This document shows, one piece after another, positions 1-7,471 of a stretch of 11,020 nt of DNA. Within the stretch, counting starts at the first letter, position 1. Every line of letters begins with the position of its first letter. Made by a program: the position numbers and the translations under genes. The notes beneath the pieces were generated by a model that saw only the letters and a program-made list of their open reading frames with translations, did not search any database and had not been told where the DNA came from. Origin of the DNA: Deltaproteobacteria bacterium (lineage in GTDB: Bacteria > Bdellovibrionota > FAC87 > UBA2466); assembly GCA_013205415.1 (NCBI GenBank), contig JABMMY010000032.1, positions 1-11,020 on the forward strand, written 5' to 3'.

Positions 1-62
1 CTGCAACCCAAGACATAATATAACTGGGTCATTTGGGTGAAAATGCGTCCTAAAAACACTTA

Positions 63-1187
63 TCAAGAACGGCGATTCTTAGCTCCGACTCCATCCACCT
101 TCGTCATCAAAAGTAGATCGCGCTTAGTAATAAAATTAATCACTAAACCCGCTCGACCCGCTCGAGCCGTTCTGCCTACTCTATGAATATAATTTTCCAA
201 ACTCTGGGGTAGGTGGTAATTGATGACTCGTCCGACATGTTCTAAATCTAGGCCGCGCGAAGCCAGATCGGTAGAAATTAATAGGTTGATGTCTCCTTCA
301 CGAAAGGACTTGAGATTCGCTCTGCGTTCCACCTTTTCCATTTCACCACGATAGACAGCGCACCTGTGTCCTGCATTCTTTAGTTCTAGAACCAGCTTAT
401 CGCACTGATCGCGCGTATTACTAAAAATTAGGGTGCCCCCTTTTACCTCTTTAGCTAATACCTTTTCCAGCAGGGGAAAACGCCGGCCCTCAAACACGTT
501 AAGATTTTCGGTGCTGAGATTAGCCACCAGGTGATGACTCCCTTCACTACGAATGACCTCCGCACTAGAGAATAATTTACCCATTAGCTGTTGGACGTTA
601 TCGGAAACTGTGGCGGAAAATAAAGCCAGTTGACGATCGGGCGGACAGGCCTCGGCAATCCGATTGGCATCAGGGAGAAATCCAGCATCTAGCATTTGAT
701 CGGCTTCATCAAAAACTAAAAGACGTACATCATTAAAAAATATCAACGATAGATCCATCAACTGAATGAGACGACCGGGAGTCGCCACTAGCACTTCAAA
801 GGGACCTTCGATACTTTTTTTTGCCACCGCCATTGTGCTTCCACCCAATACGGTACGCACCCTAAGACGAGTCTCATGAGTAAAAAGCTTCATTACCTTA
901 GAGACCTGTTCGCCTAGTTCGCGTGTGGGGACCATGACAACGGCCCGGGGTTGACTGGCGATAGTGACTCGGTTGCCATTGTTTTCAAGAGTTTTAAGAT
1001 GATGGAGAATAGGCAGGGCATAAGAAAGAGTTTTTCCACTACCGGTCTCTGCCACCCCTACCACCGAACGACCGGAAAGAAGGAGAGGTAGGGTACGTAA
1101 TTGAATTTCGGTGGGCACCTCTAGACCCTTTGCCGTTAACGTAAGCTGAAGGGACCCCAGTAGATTAAATTCGGTGAAGGAGTTCAT
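63..1187 (-). CDS. DEAD-box ATP-dependent RNA helicase
   Basis: The 374-residue protein has the full DEAD-box core: Q-motif region (Phe7, Pro25-Thr26, Gln29), motif I AETGSGKT (46-53), Ia PTREL (87-91), GG (115-116), TPGR (136-139), DEAD (160-163), SAT (191-193), motif IV LIFSNT (253-258), motif V STDLASRGLD (305-314) and motif VI HRVGRTARAG (335-344). Such proteins unwind short RNA duplexes in the cytoplasm for ribosome assembly or mRNA turnover. It ends about 30 residues after motif VI, so it lacks the long basic tail of RhlE or CsdA types, and I do not assign a subfamily. The frame can be extended to a TTG at 1235, but the ATG at 1187 is preferred: the family usually begins just before the Q-motif, and a purine-rich AAGAAAG lies upstream. 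It stands alone, about 195 bp downstream of the TPR gene. Confidence 0.95.
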   Translation of the reverse strand: MNSFTEFNLLGSLQLTLTAKGLEVPTEIQLRTLPLLLSGRSVVGVAETGSGKTLSYALPILHHLKTLENNGNRVTIASQPRAVVMVPTRELGEQVSKVMKLFTHETRLRVRTVLGGSTMAVAKKSIEGPFEVLVATPGRLIQLMDLSLIFFNDVRLLVFDEADQMLDAGFLPDANRIAEACPPDRQLALFSATVSDNVQQLMGKLFSSAEVIRSEGSHHLVANLSTENLNVFEGRRFPLLEKVLAKEVKGGTLIFSNTRDQCDKLVLELKNAGHRCAVYRGEMEKVERRANLKSFREGDINLLISTDLASRGLDLEHVGRVINYHLPQSLENYIHRVGRTARAGRAGLVINFITKRDLLLMTKVDGVGAKNRRS

Positions 1188-1280
1188 AAATATTTCTTTC
1201 TTTTTAGGTACGTACCCACATGGTAATAGACTCAATGATCATTTCTCAGAATTTAAAGCAACTCATCACTACACCCATTT

Positions 1281-1301
1281 CTAAGAACAAGTCATTCTTA
1301 G
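1281..1301. promoter_or_regulatory. Perfect inverted repeat in the helicase leader
   Basis: CTAAGAA and TTCTTAG form a perfect 7-bp stem around a 7-base loop, about 95 bases upstream of the helicase ATG and 80 bases after the TPR stop. No T-run follows on either strand, so it is a poor intrinsic terminator. An operator or a leader hairpin is the alternative. The function is inference. Confidence 0.35.
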
Positions 1302-1382
1302 TCTGACTTTTGAATTACTGGCTAGAGTAGAAATATAATTTCGCCGATGGCCCTAACTATCAGGTGGGATTACAAAAAAATT

Positions 1383-3173
1383 TCAATCTGCTTTTTCCGC
1401 CGACGGGAGACGATTCTCTTTTTTACTAGCATTTAACGGCCCCTCAAGAATCGCAAGTTTATGTTCTACCTTTTGGATCATATCTTTATCTTTTCCTTTG
1501 GCTAAAGAAACGGCTTTTTTGTAGGCCACTTGAGCCTTCTCCTTGTTATTTTTCGCCAAATAAATATCTCCTAAATGTTCATACACAATCGCTTCATCTG
1601 GGATAAGTTCACTCGCCTTTTCGATTTTTACAAGGGCCTCGTCAAACTCCCCTTTTTTAAATTTGATCCAGGCCAAAGTATCTTGAATGTAGCCATCATT
1701 AGGACGAATAGTTAAGGCCTTCATAGCTTTCTCTTCTGCTTCAACCAGGTGTTCTCCACGGTCGGCATAATAATAGGCGATGAAATTTAAAGCATGAGCA
1801 TGCTCTGGATTTGTCTCAATCAGTTTCTTCATGATGCCAATAGCTTTTTCAGATCTTCCCATTTTATCAAATAGGGCCGCCTGAAAGTAGAGTAGCTTTT
1901 CATCGTTTTTAACTTGAACTAATCCTGCCTCTAATGTTTTCAATGCCTCATTAAAGTTTTTTTCGGCCTCAAATAGAGAGGCCTGCAGATCATAAAACTC
2001 TGGAACCTCCTTATGTTTTTTTATTAGGCTCTTAGTAAAGGTCAATCCCTCTTTGGTTCGATTTGTTTCTTTGTAAATAAAGCCCGCATGAAGCATCGAC
2101 TCCTGAAACAATGCTGAGTCTTTTGTAACCTTTTTAAATTCACCCAGCGCTAAATTCCATTCTTTTTTTGCTTGATAGACCCATCCTAAATAAAAATGAA
2201 CATTATCCGAATCCGGTTGTTCCTTTAAGATCTGTAAAAATTGATTTTTAGCCTTGTCGTAGTTTTTTAATTCAAAGTGTAGAAGTCCCAACTTGACTCG
2301 AGCCGTATAATCATCAGGTTGGCTGGTTTCATATTCCAATAAACTTTCTAAGGCCTGGCTCAATTGATTTTTTTGGATGTACAGAAAAGCCAAACGTTTT
2401 TTAAATTGCCCTTCCCCTTCGATTTTTGAATACACTCGAATGGCCTCTTCAATATCATTGGTTTTTTCAAAAATAAGCCCCAAGGCCGTTCCGGCCTCCA
2501 CAAAGGAGGGTCGTAACACCAAACATCGCTCTAGATCAGCCTTGGCCTCCGTAATTTTATTTTTTTCAATATATAAACGAGCCCGATAAAATAGTGACAA
2601 AGGACTCTCTGGATTTTCATTGACTAGTTTAGTTAGCTGATCAATCGCCTTATTATCATCGCCCAATTCAGACTCAATCATGGCCATAGATAGCCCGGCC
2701 CTCGGATTGGTAGGTTCTAGCTCGACTATTTTTAAATACTGCGCCTTCGCCTCTTTGTAATTTTTTGCAGCGGTCAAAGCCTCAGCTAAATTAAAGCGAT
2801 AATCTACCTTTAACGGCTCCCCTTCAATGGCCTTCTGGCCACAGGCGATCGCTTTCTCTAGGTCCCCTATCTGCGCGTAAGCCTTAGCAAGCTCATTATT
2901 AAGATGTGCACTTTTAGGATCTCGCTTTAAGACTAATTCAAGAAAAGGAATAGCTTCAGCAAATTTCTGCTCATAAATTCTCTCTTTGGCGCGAATATAA
3001 TCTAAATCGACGACCTCATCCATTTCAGTACCGGCTTCTACTCTAGCTCCAGTAGCCTCACCACCTACAGAATTAGGATTTACTAATACATCATCGGCCG
3101 CTCCTGCCAGCAAGAGCTTCGAGACTGTGAGTGTAAAGAACACCATTAAAAAAGCTGAATATATTTTCATCAT
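1383..3173 (-). CDS. Exported tetratricopeptide-repeat protein
   Basis: This 596-residue protein has an N-terminal Sec signal peptide: Lys3, a hydrophobic stretch at about 8-22, and a probable cleavage after LLAGA near residue 25. An acidic linker follows. From about residue 55 to 575 it is a nearly continuous series of roughly 14 TPR helix hairpins, seen as repeated alanine-rich helices with the Pro-x-x-x or Asn-Pro spacing at repeat ends (for example RDPKSAHLNNELAKAYA and ELEPTNPRAG). The last 15 residues are a charged tail. TPR arrays are protein-binding scaffolds; in the periplasm they often serve envelope assembly, secretion or motility complexes. No enzymatic domain is visible. The start is the first of two tandem ATG codons, preceded by AGGG seven bases upstream. 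The partner is unknown. An inverted repeat at 3195-3224 sits in its leader. Confidence 0.9.
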   Translation of the reverse strand: MMKIYSAFLMVFFTLTVSKLLLAGAADDVLVNPNSVGGEATGARVEAGTEMDEVVDLDYIRAKERIYEQKFAEAIPFLELVLKRDPKSAHLNNELAKAYAQIGDLEKAIACGQKAIEGEPLKVDYRFNLAEALTAAKNYKEAKAQYLKIVELEPTNPRAGLSMAMIESELGDDNKAIDQLTKLVNENPESPLSLFYRARLYIEKNKITEAKADLERCLVLRPSFVEAGTALGLIFEKTNDIEEAIRVYSKIEGEGQFKKRLAFLYIQKNQLSQALESLLEYETSQPDDYTARVKLGLLHFELKNYDKAKNQFLQILKEQPDSDNVHFYLGWVYQAKKEWNLALGEFKKVTKDSALFQESMLHAGFIYKETNRTKEGLTFTKSLIKKHKEVPEFYDLQASLFEAEKNFNEALKTLEAGLVQVKNDEKLLYFQAALFDKMGRSEKAIGIMKKLIETNPEHAHALNFIAYYYADRGEHLVEAEEKAMKALTIRPNDGYIQDTLAWIKFKKGEFDEALVKIEKASELIPDEAIVYEHLGDIYLAKNNKEKAQVAYKKAVSLAKGKDKDMIQKVEHKLAILEGPLNASKKENRLPSAEKAD

Positions 3174-3194
3174 AGAAACACCCTAAATATGTTT

Positions 3195-3224
3195 TTTAAA
3201 CCTGCTCATTATTTTCGGTTTAAA
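3195..3224. promoter_or_regulatory. TTTAAACC-N14-GGTTTAAA inverted repeat
   Basis: Two perfect 8-bp half-sites in inverted orientation are separated by 14 bases, 22-51 bases upstream of the TPR-gene ATG. The spacing between half-site centres is about two helical turns, which would suit a dimeric regulator. The arms could also pair as an RNA hairpin in the 5' leader. No strong promoter could be fixed around it, so the role is inferred. Confidence 0.35.
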
Positions 3225-3307
3225 TAGGATTTAGAGTTAAGAGAGAAAGGTGTCTTTTTCTTCACAATTGAATGGCCAGATCAGGGTGTATTTTCAGGGA
3301 GATAGAA

Positions 3308-3487
3308 TAGACCTCTCCCGCAACATAAAGCGTTAAGATTTTTCAATAGCCTTGACCCGAGCGAGGAACGGGAGAAAAAAGCACGGAGGCGATGCTGAAG
3401 GCATCGTCGAGTACTTTTTTCGACTGTGACGAAGCGCTGGTCAAGCCTCTTGCAAAATATAATGCTTTAGGTCCTGAAAGAGGTCTA
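3308..3487. repeat. 180-bp imperfect palindrome, MITE-like element
   Basis: The sequence from TAGACCTCT at 3308 reads inward on the plus strand, and the matching arm reads inward on the minus strand from 3487 (also TAGACCTCT). The arms agree, with mismatches, for most of their length: TAAAGC-GTT versus TAAAGC-ATT, then TTGACC in both, then an A6 run (3375-3380) opposite a T6 run (3415-3420). The centre is a short hairpin, GATGC-TGAAG-GCATC, at 3391-3405. Its ends begin with TA, which would fit an element inserted at a TA dinucleotide, but no longer target duplication is visible. There is no reading frame of note. It could be a mobile non-autonomous element, or it could be transcribed as a long hairpin RNA. 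Confidence 0.6.
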
Positions 3488-3512
3488 AGGTAGATCGGTG
3501 ATGGCACAACGC

Positions 3513-3539
3513 ATAAAGCCAGCTGTTGGCTGGCTTTAT
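3513..3539 (-). terminator. Intrinsic-type terminator after the beta-barrel gene
   Basis: A perfect 11-bp stem (ATAAAGCCAGC paired with GCTGGCTTTAT) with a 5-base loop lies 29 bases beyond the stop codon of the barrel gene. The A/T ends of the stem give short U-rich flanks in both directions. The downstream T-tract is short, so termination may be modest. It is the strongest simple hairpin in the intergenic region. Confidence 0.7.
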
Positions 3540-3567
3540 TAGGAGATACGTTTGAGTACCCTGTTTT

Positions 3568-4350
3568 TTAAAAATTAACTCGGAATCCCAGGGTGGAATA
3601 GCTGCTGCCTAGATCAAACATAGTACTGTCACTAAGATTGATTTTCTTGGGCACTTGATAGTGATAGGTGCCCTCAAACCCAAAGCTCATCTCTCTTCCC
3701 ACAATAAAATCGATTCCCAGTCCAATATTGAGCCCCACGGTACTCACAAAGGTATCGCTGCCTGCAGTCACATATTTTGTAGAACCAAAGGAGACATCAT
3801 TAAAATTGAAGGACCCTTCAAACTTCAAAAAAGGAATAAAACGATTCATGGGGAAGGAGGCCTGGGTTCCAATATTAATCTGGGATACCGTTAGTTTTCC
3901 CAAGGCGGCCCCTAGTTTGTGATAGGAGGAGGCTCGATTGGTGCTCACTCTTAAAGCAAAGGGAGGGATGGCCTCCCAGGTAAAATGGAGTCCCACCATT
4001 GCGGCACTCGCGAAATCTTTTTGAAAGTCACCGAAGGGGGACATGACTCCCACATCAATTCCAAATCGTCTTTCTAACTTAGTATAGTGATCTAGATCTT
4101 CAATATTATTTCCACTGGCTAGCCGACGGGATACCCCCATGCCTTTAGATTTTGAAACTACCTCCATCGGGGAATCGACCGTGAGGGGTGCAAGCACTGG
4201 TGCAGGTAAAAGGGTTTCAAATCCTTCTACATCAGGTTGCACCTTTCTTAACACCGGTTTGCCATCGGGGCCTGCTATGAGCGATTGAGAAAACCCAAGA
4301 GTGGCTAAAAATAAAAACTGACCAAGCAAATTTTTTCTGTTTTGTTTCAT
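3568..4350 (-). CDS. Outer-membrane beta-barrel protein
   Basis: The 260-residue precursor has a typical signal peptide (basic MKQNRK, hydrophobic 8-20, probable cleavage after SLIAG near residue 27). A proline-rich, likely disordered stretch follows at about 28-95. From about residue 96 to the end, alternating polar and hydrophobic residues with aromatic girdles (for example RFGIDVGVMSPFGDF and FIPFLKFEGSFNFNDVSF) indicate around eight transmembrane beta strands. The final residue is Phe in LGFRVNF, the usual recognition signal for the BAM complex. It resembles the broad OmpA/OMP_b-brl barrel class, and no ligand or enzyme function can be named. The ATG at 4350 is set by the signal peptide, although GGAG lies only one base before it, which is unusually close for a Shine-Dalgarno site. 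It is 93 bp downstream of the glycosyltransferase gene and may be partly co-transcribed. Confidence 0.85.
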   Translation of the reverse strand: MKQNRKNLLGQFLFLATLGFSQSLIAGPDGKPVLRKVQPDVEGFETLLPAPVLAPLTVDSPMEVVSKSKGMGVSRRLASGNNIEDLDHYTKLERRFGIDVGVMSPFGDFQKDFASAAMVGLHFTWEAIPPFALRVSTNRASSYHKLGAALGKLTVSQINIGTQASFPMNRFIPFLKFEGSFNFNDVSFGSTKYVTAGSDTFVSTVGLNIGLGIDFIVGREMSFGFEGTYHYQVPKKINLSDSTMFDLGSSYSTLGFRVNF

Positions 4351-4443
4351 ACTCCAACTATCGGGTACACCAATAGAGAGCTTTAATGATGAAGTGTGTA
4401 GGAAATAACTTAATAGACCTTTGTGGCTAGAGTGTGGATAGGG

Positions 4444-5193
4444 CTATGTTTCTGCCATGTGATTCGCAGTGTAATCACCTCTAGAGAGCCATTTTTCAAT
4501 AAAACAATAAAGAATAATAAATAGGTATCTTGATCCCATTTCCTTTATTTTTAATTTTGATTCTCCAGTTTTTCTATTAATCCAGGTATTAGGAACCACC
4601 GTATAACTAAAACCACGAACAATCGCTTTTAAAGGAAGCTCCACCGTTAGATTAAAATGGGGACTTAAAATAGGCTCGACACCTCGAATGGCTCTACGAG
4701 AATAGAGTTTAAAGGCATTGGTAACATCATTGTAACGAATGCCAAATAATAACTGAATTAGATGATTGATGGCGCGATTTAATATTAATTTAAAGATAGG
4801 ATAATCAACAACCCTAGATTCCTTTTCCCACCTGGAACCAAATACGCAATCCACCTTTTTTTCAATCATCGCACGATAGAATTTGCTTAAATCTTGGGGA
4901 GTGTCGGAGGCATCTGCCATATAAATAGCTACCGCTTCGCCAGAAAAATATTTTAGTCCATACCGAACGGCACAGCCAAATCCATGAGGAGGTGTATTTC
5001 TAATAGCCTTTAAATGGGGAACTGTTTTTGTGATCTCATTTAAAATTAATCCGGTATTATCTGTAGAATTATCATCAACCACTAAAATTTCGTGATCAAT
5101 ATTATCTGCGAGTAGTTGCTTAGAAACAGCCCTGACTGTGCTTTCAATACAACCCTCTTCATTGTGAGCCGGAATAATAACGGAAAGTTTCAC
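4444..5193 (-). CDS. Family 2 glycosyltransferase, dolichol-phosphate-mannose-synthase-like
   Basis: This 249-residue GT-A fold enzyme begins with MKLSVIIPAHNEEGCIE. It carries VVDDNSTDNT (38-47) for nucleotide binding, an acidic metal-binding segment YMADASD (91-97, in the DXD position), FGSRW (118-122), and the DPM1/GtrB-type late motifs DVTNAFKLYSR (156-166) and RKTGESKLKI (207-216). Such enzymes transfer a sugar from a nucleotide donor to a polyprenyl phosphate or a glycan acceptor at the cytoplasmic face of the membrane. Only one weak hydrophobic stretch (223-232) is present, not the C-terminal helix pair of GtrB. The start is GTG at 5193, sharing GTGA with the stop of the upstream SDR, with AAAGG four bases before it; translational coupling is therefore likely. 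The substrate probably comes from the two upstream SDR enzymes, which is inference from the operon. Confidence 0.9.
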   Translation of the reverse strand: MKLSVIIPAHNEEGCIESTVRAVSKQLLADNIDHEILVVDDNSTDNTGLILNEITKTVPHLKAIRNTPPHGFGCAVRYGLKYFSGEAVAIYMADASDTPQDLSKFYRAMIEKKVDCVFGSRWEKESRVVDYPIFKLILNRAINHLIQLLFGIRYNDVTNAFKLYSRRAIRGVEPILSPHFNLTVELPLKAIVRGFSYTVVPNTWINRKTGESKLKIKEMGSRYLFIILYCFIEKWLSRGDYTANHMAET

Positions 5194-6263
5194 GCGGCCT
5201 TTCTATTAGAGGATGCACTCGCCTCTACCATCTCTTTAAGAATGGAATCTATATTGTATTGATACTCCCATTCCGGGTAATCATTTTGAAATTTTCTAAT
5301 ATCACTGATCCACCAAATATGATCTCCCGAGCGGGCCTGATCGATCACTTGATAGCGAAAGGGATTGCCGGTGAGATTTTCTATTTTTTCAATCGCCTCT
5401 AAAACGGAGCAATTACTATGGCGACTCCCCCCCATATTATAGACAGCTCCTATGCGAGGCCTGTTGGAGAAATGCCAAAAAGCATTTACCAGATCATAAG
5501 AATGAATATTATCTCGCACCTGTTTACCTTGATAACCGTAAATATTATAGGCCTTAGAATTAATTCCACATTGAACCAAATAGGCCAAAAATCCATGCAA
5601 CTCAGCACCAGAGTGCATAGGCCCTGTTAAACATCCTCCGCGAAAAATTCCGGTCTTCATTCCAAAGTATCGACCATATTCCTGTACTAAAATATCTGCA
5701 GCCACTTTACTGGCACCAAATAAACTATGTTTAGAACTATCGATAGACATCGATTCATCGATGCCATGCTGAAAGTAGGGGTGAGTAGAGTCAATTTCCC
5801 AACGAAGTTTTGTTTCAACTAAAGGAAGCGTATTAGGGGTATCTCCATATACTTTATTAGTAGAGGTGAAAATAAAGGTGGCCGCAGGAGAAAACTGCCG
5901 AGTGGCCTCGAGCAGCACTAAGGTTCCATTGGCATTGACCGTAAAATCGGTAAAGGGCTCCCTAGCTGCCCAATCATGGCTAGGCTGAGCGGCGGCATGG
6001 ATAACTAATTCGATCTGTGAACCATATTTTTTAAATAATTTAAAAATTTCTGCTTGGTTTCTAATATCGATCGCATGGGAACTGAATCGATTTAGTTTTT
6101 GAGAAAGTCTTTGGGTATTCCAAGCGGTGGAACTTTCTTTACCAAAAAAATAGCTGCGAAGATCATTATCAATCCCCACGATCTCAAAACCTTTTTCATG
6201 AAAAAACTGAGCCGCTTCGCTACCAATAAGACCCGATGACCCCGTGATAATTGCAATAGCCAT
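5190..6263 (-). CDS. NAD-dependent epimerase/dehydratase, CDP-tyvelose 2-epimerase-like
   Basis: This 357-residue extended SDR has the Rossmann motif TGSSGLIG (7-14), IDND (31-34) at the end of the second strand, TSTNKVYG (133-140) and a GKQVRDNIHSYDL segment (246-258). The last is close to the GKQVRDVLHAEDM of Salmonella CDP-paratose/tyvelose 2-epimerase as I remember it. Such enzymes rework the ring of an NDP-sugar using bound NAD. The usual catalytic YxxxK reads Phe182-Gly-Ala-Ser-Lys186 here, so the tyrosine is replaced. I believe some relatives share this but cannot verify it. ATG at 6263 is preferred over an in-frame TTG at 6281, because AAGG lies five bases upstream and the Rossmann strand begins directly. 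It lies 14 bp after the previous gene's stop and overlaps the glycosyltransferase start by four bases. The exact sugar is unknown. Confidence 0.85.
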   Translation of the reverse strand: MAIAIITGSSGLIGSEAAQFFHEKGFEIVGIDNDLRSYFFGKESSTAWNTQRLSQKLNRFSSHAIDIRNQAEIFKLFKKYGSQIELVIHAAAQPSHDWAAREPFTDFTVNANGTLVLLEATRQFSPAATFIFTSTNKVYGDTPNTLPLVETKLRWEIDSTHPYFQHGIDESMSIDSSKHSLFGASKVAADILVQEYGRYFGMKTGIFRGGCLTGPMHSGAELHGFLAYLVQCGINSKAYNIYGYQGKQVRDNIHSYDLVNAFWHFSNRPRIGAVYNMGGSRHSNCSVLEAIEKIENLTGNPFRYQVIDQARSGDHIWWISDIRKFQNDYPEWEYQYNIDSILKEMVEASASSNRKAA

Positions 6264-6277
6264 AACTACCTTGCCTC

Positions 6278-7341
6278 TCAAGAAAATGAATGCTGTAGCA
6301 TCTGTTTATTTTTTCTTAGCCAGTCTTGGATGTCGGAAACTAATTGAACTACCGTTTTTTTAGGTGCCCAATCAAAGGTAGATTGCACCTTAGCACAGTC
6401 GGAAATGTACCAAGGAATATCGACTGAACTAGACTCTTTTTCTCGTGCCATACCGACGGAGTTTCCCGTGATCTCCTCGCATATTTTTGTGAGTTCCAGG
6501 AGTGAAGTGGAGCCCTTAATGCCGCCCCCCACATTAAAGGTCTCAGCATTTCGGCCGGTTTGTTTTGCTATCTGTTTTTCCAAAAGCAAAACGAGATCAT
6601 CAATGTGAATTAAATCTCTCACCTGTTTTCCCGTGCCTCCAAAGCCTGTATATTTTAAATCTCTATTAAAAAAATGGCGAGCCACCCAAAGAGTATAAAC
6701 ACCCTGATCTATCTTTCCGAACTGCCCCGGCCCTGCGATCACGCCGCAACGATTGATTACCGCCTTTAATCCATAGGCAGTTGCATATTCTTGAACCAAA
6801 TATTCTGAGGCCAGTTTACTTGTTCCATAAAGAGACCGGCTGGTATCGGTCGGAAATTTCTCAGAAATTCCGTTGGCACTTAAACCTGAGATACTTTGTT
6901 CCCTATTCAATTCAAACCGAGTGATTCCTTCACTGAGATTTAATTCCTGGAGCGGAGCCATCGAATAAACTCTCGAAGTAGAAAGAAAGATAAAAAGGCC
7001 AGAGGATCGCCGAGCAAACTCTAAGCAGTTCACAGTTCCGCCTAGATTGGTTTCAAGTAAATATTTGGGTGAGGAATTAAGGCCTGCTAAGACACTCGGC
7101 TCCGCAGAGCATTCAAAAAACACATCCCAGTTTCCTTTAGGCAATCGAAGTCGGAGGGGTTTCTAATATCACCGTGAACAAACTCTATTCCCTGTTCAAG
7201 AAACTTTGGCAGATTAAGTTCAGAGCCCCGACGCTTTAAATTGTCAAACGCAACCACTTTGCTGTTGGGAAACTTTGATTTGAAATGCAAGGCCAATGAA
7301 GACCCTACAAATCCTGCTCCGCCTGTGATTAATATTTTCAT
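6278..7341 (-). pseudogene. RfbE-like NAD-dependent epimerase with a single-base frameshift
   Basis: Two frames together make one extended SDR. The N-terminal frame (7341 to about 7144) has MKILITGGAGFVGS, AFDN and FVHGDIRNPSDFD. The second frame (from about 7144 to 6278) continues with WDVFFECSAEPSVLAG, STSRVYS, a normal catalytic YGTSK, the DQGVYTLW segment and GKQVRDLIHIDDL, which match the CDP-paratose/tyvelose 2-epimerase (RfbE) family. Adding one T to the TT at 7143-7144 (minus-strand reading GATTG to GATTTG) gives an uninterrupted 354-residue protein of normal family length, reading DFD-LPKGNWDV across the junction. Every expected motif is otherwise intact, so the break is either very recent or a sequencing/assembly deletion in a short homopolymer. 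It heads the glycan cassette; its ATG at 7341 has no clear Shine-Dalgarno site. A stop (TGA, 6278-6280) lies 14 bases before the next gene's ATG. Confidence 0.85.
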
Positions 7342-7381
7342 GAAGTTAGTTGGGGATTATCGAATCGAGAGGTACCTGATA

Positions 7382-7408
7382 ATAATACCAGCTTATGGAG
7401 TGAACTTA
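7382..7408 (-). promoter_or_regulatory. Candidate promoter of the glycan cassette
   Basis: Reading the minus strand, TATTAT (7387-7382) resembles a sigma70 -10 box, with a weak -35 candidate TTAAGT 16 bases upstream (7408-7403). This predicts a start site near 7375 and a leader of about 35 bases before the ATG at 7341. The -35 candidate abuts the AGGTCT end of a dispersed repeat copy. The match is modest, so this is tentative. Confidence 0.3.
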
Positions 7409-7409
7409 A

Positions 7410-7452
7410 TAGACCTCTTTCGTGACTTAAGGCATTGAGCTTTTTCAAAAGC
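7410..7452 (+). repeat. TAGACCTCT dispersed repeat, copy 1 of a direct pair
   Basis: Beginning TAGACCTCTTTC, followed by TAAGGCATTGAG and a T5 run, this copy matches the arms of the palindrome at 3308-3487. It most resembles the right arm, which reads TAGACCTCTTTC, then TAAAGCATT. It ends in a small self-complementary stretch, GCTTTTTCAAAAGC (7439-7452). Unlike 3308-3487, no opposing arm follows. Confidence 0.55.
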
Positions 7453-7471
7453 GTTTATCAGAACGAGAAAA

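Noticed and set aside
1320..1328. GGCTAGAGT shared with 4425-4433 as a common regulatory site
   Set aside because: A single 9-mer match in 11 kb is expected by chance, and distances to the downstream genes differ.
2377..2589. Plus-strand open frame inside the TPR gene
   Set aside because: It is antisense to a clearly coding TPR region, has low-complexity basic/serine composition and no recognisable domain.
3655..3922. Plus-strand open frames opposite the beta-barrel gene
   Set aside because: Both overlap a gene with a convincing signal peptide and barrel pattern, and neither has its own support.
7087..7150. Programmed ribosomal frameshifting in the epimerase gene
   Set aside because: No slippery heptamer or stimulatory hairpin is evident, and frameshifting is not known for this family. 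A missing T explains the break more simply.
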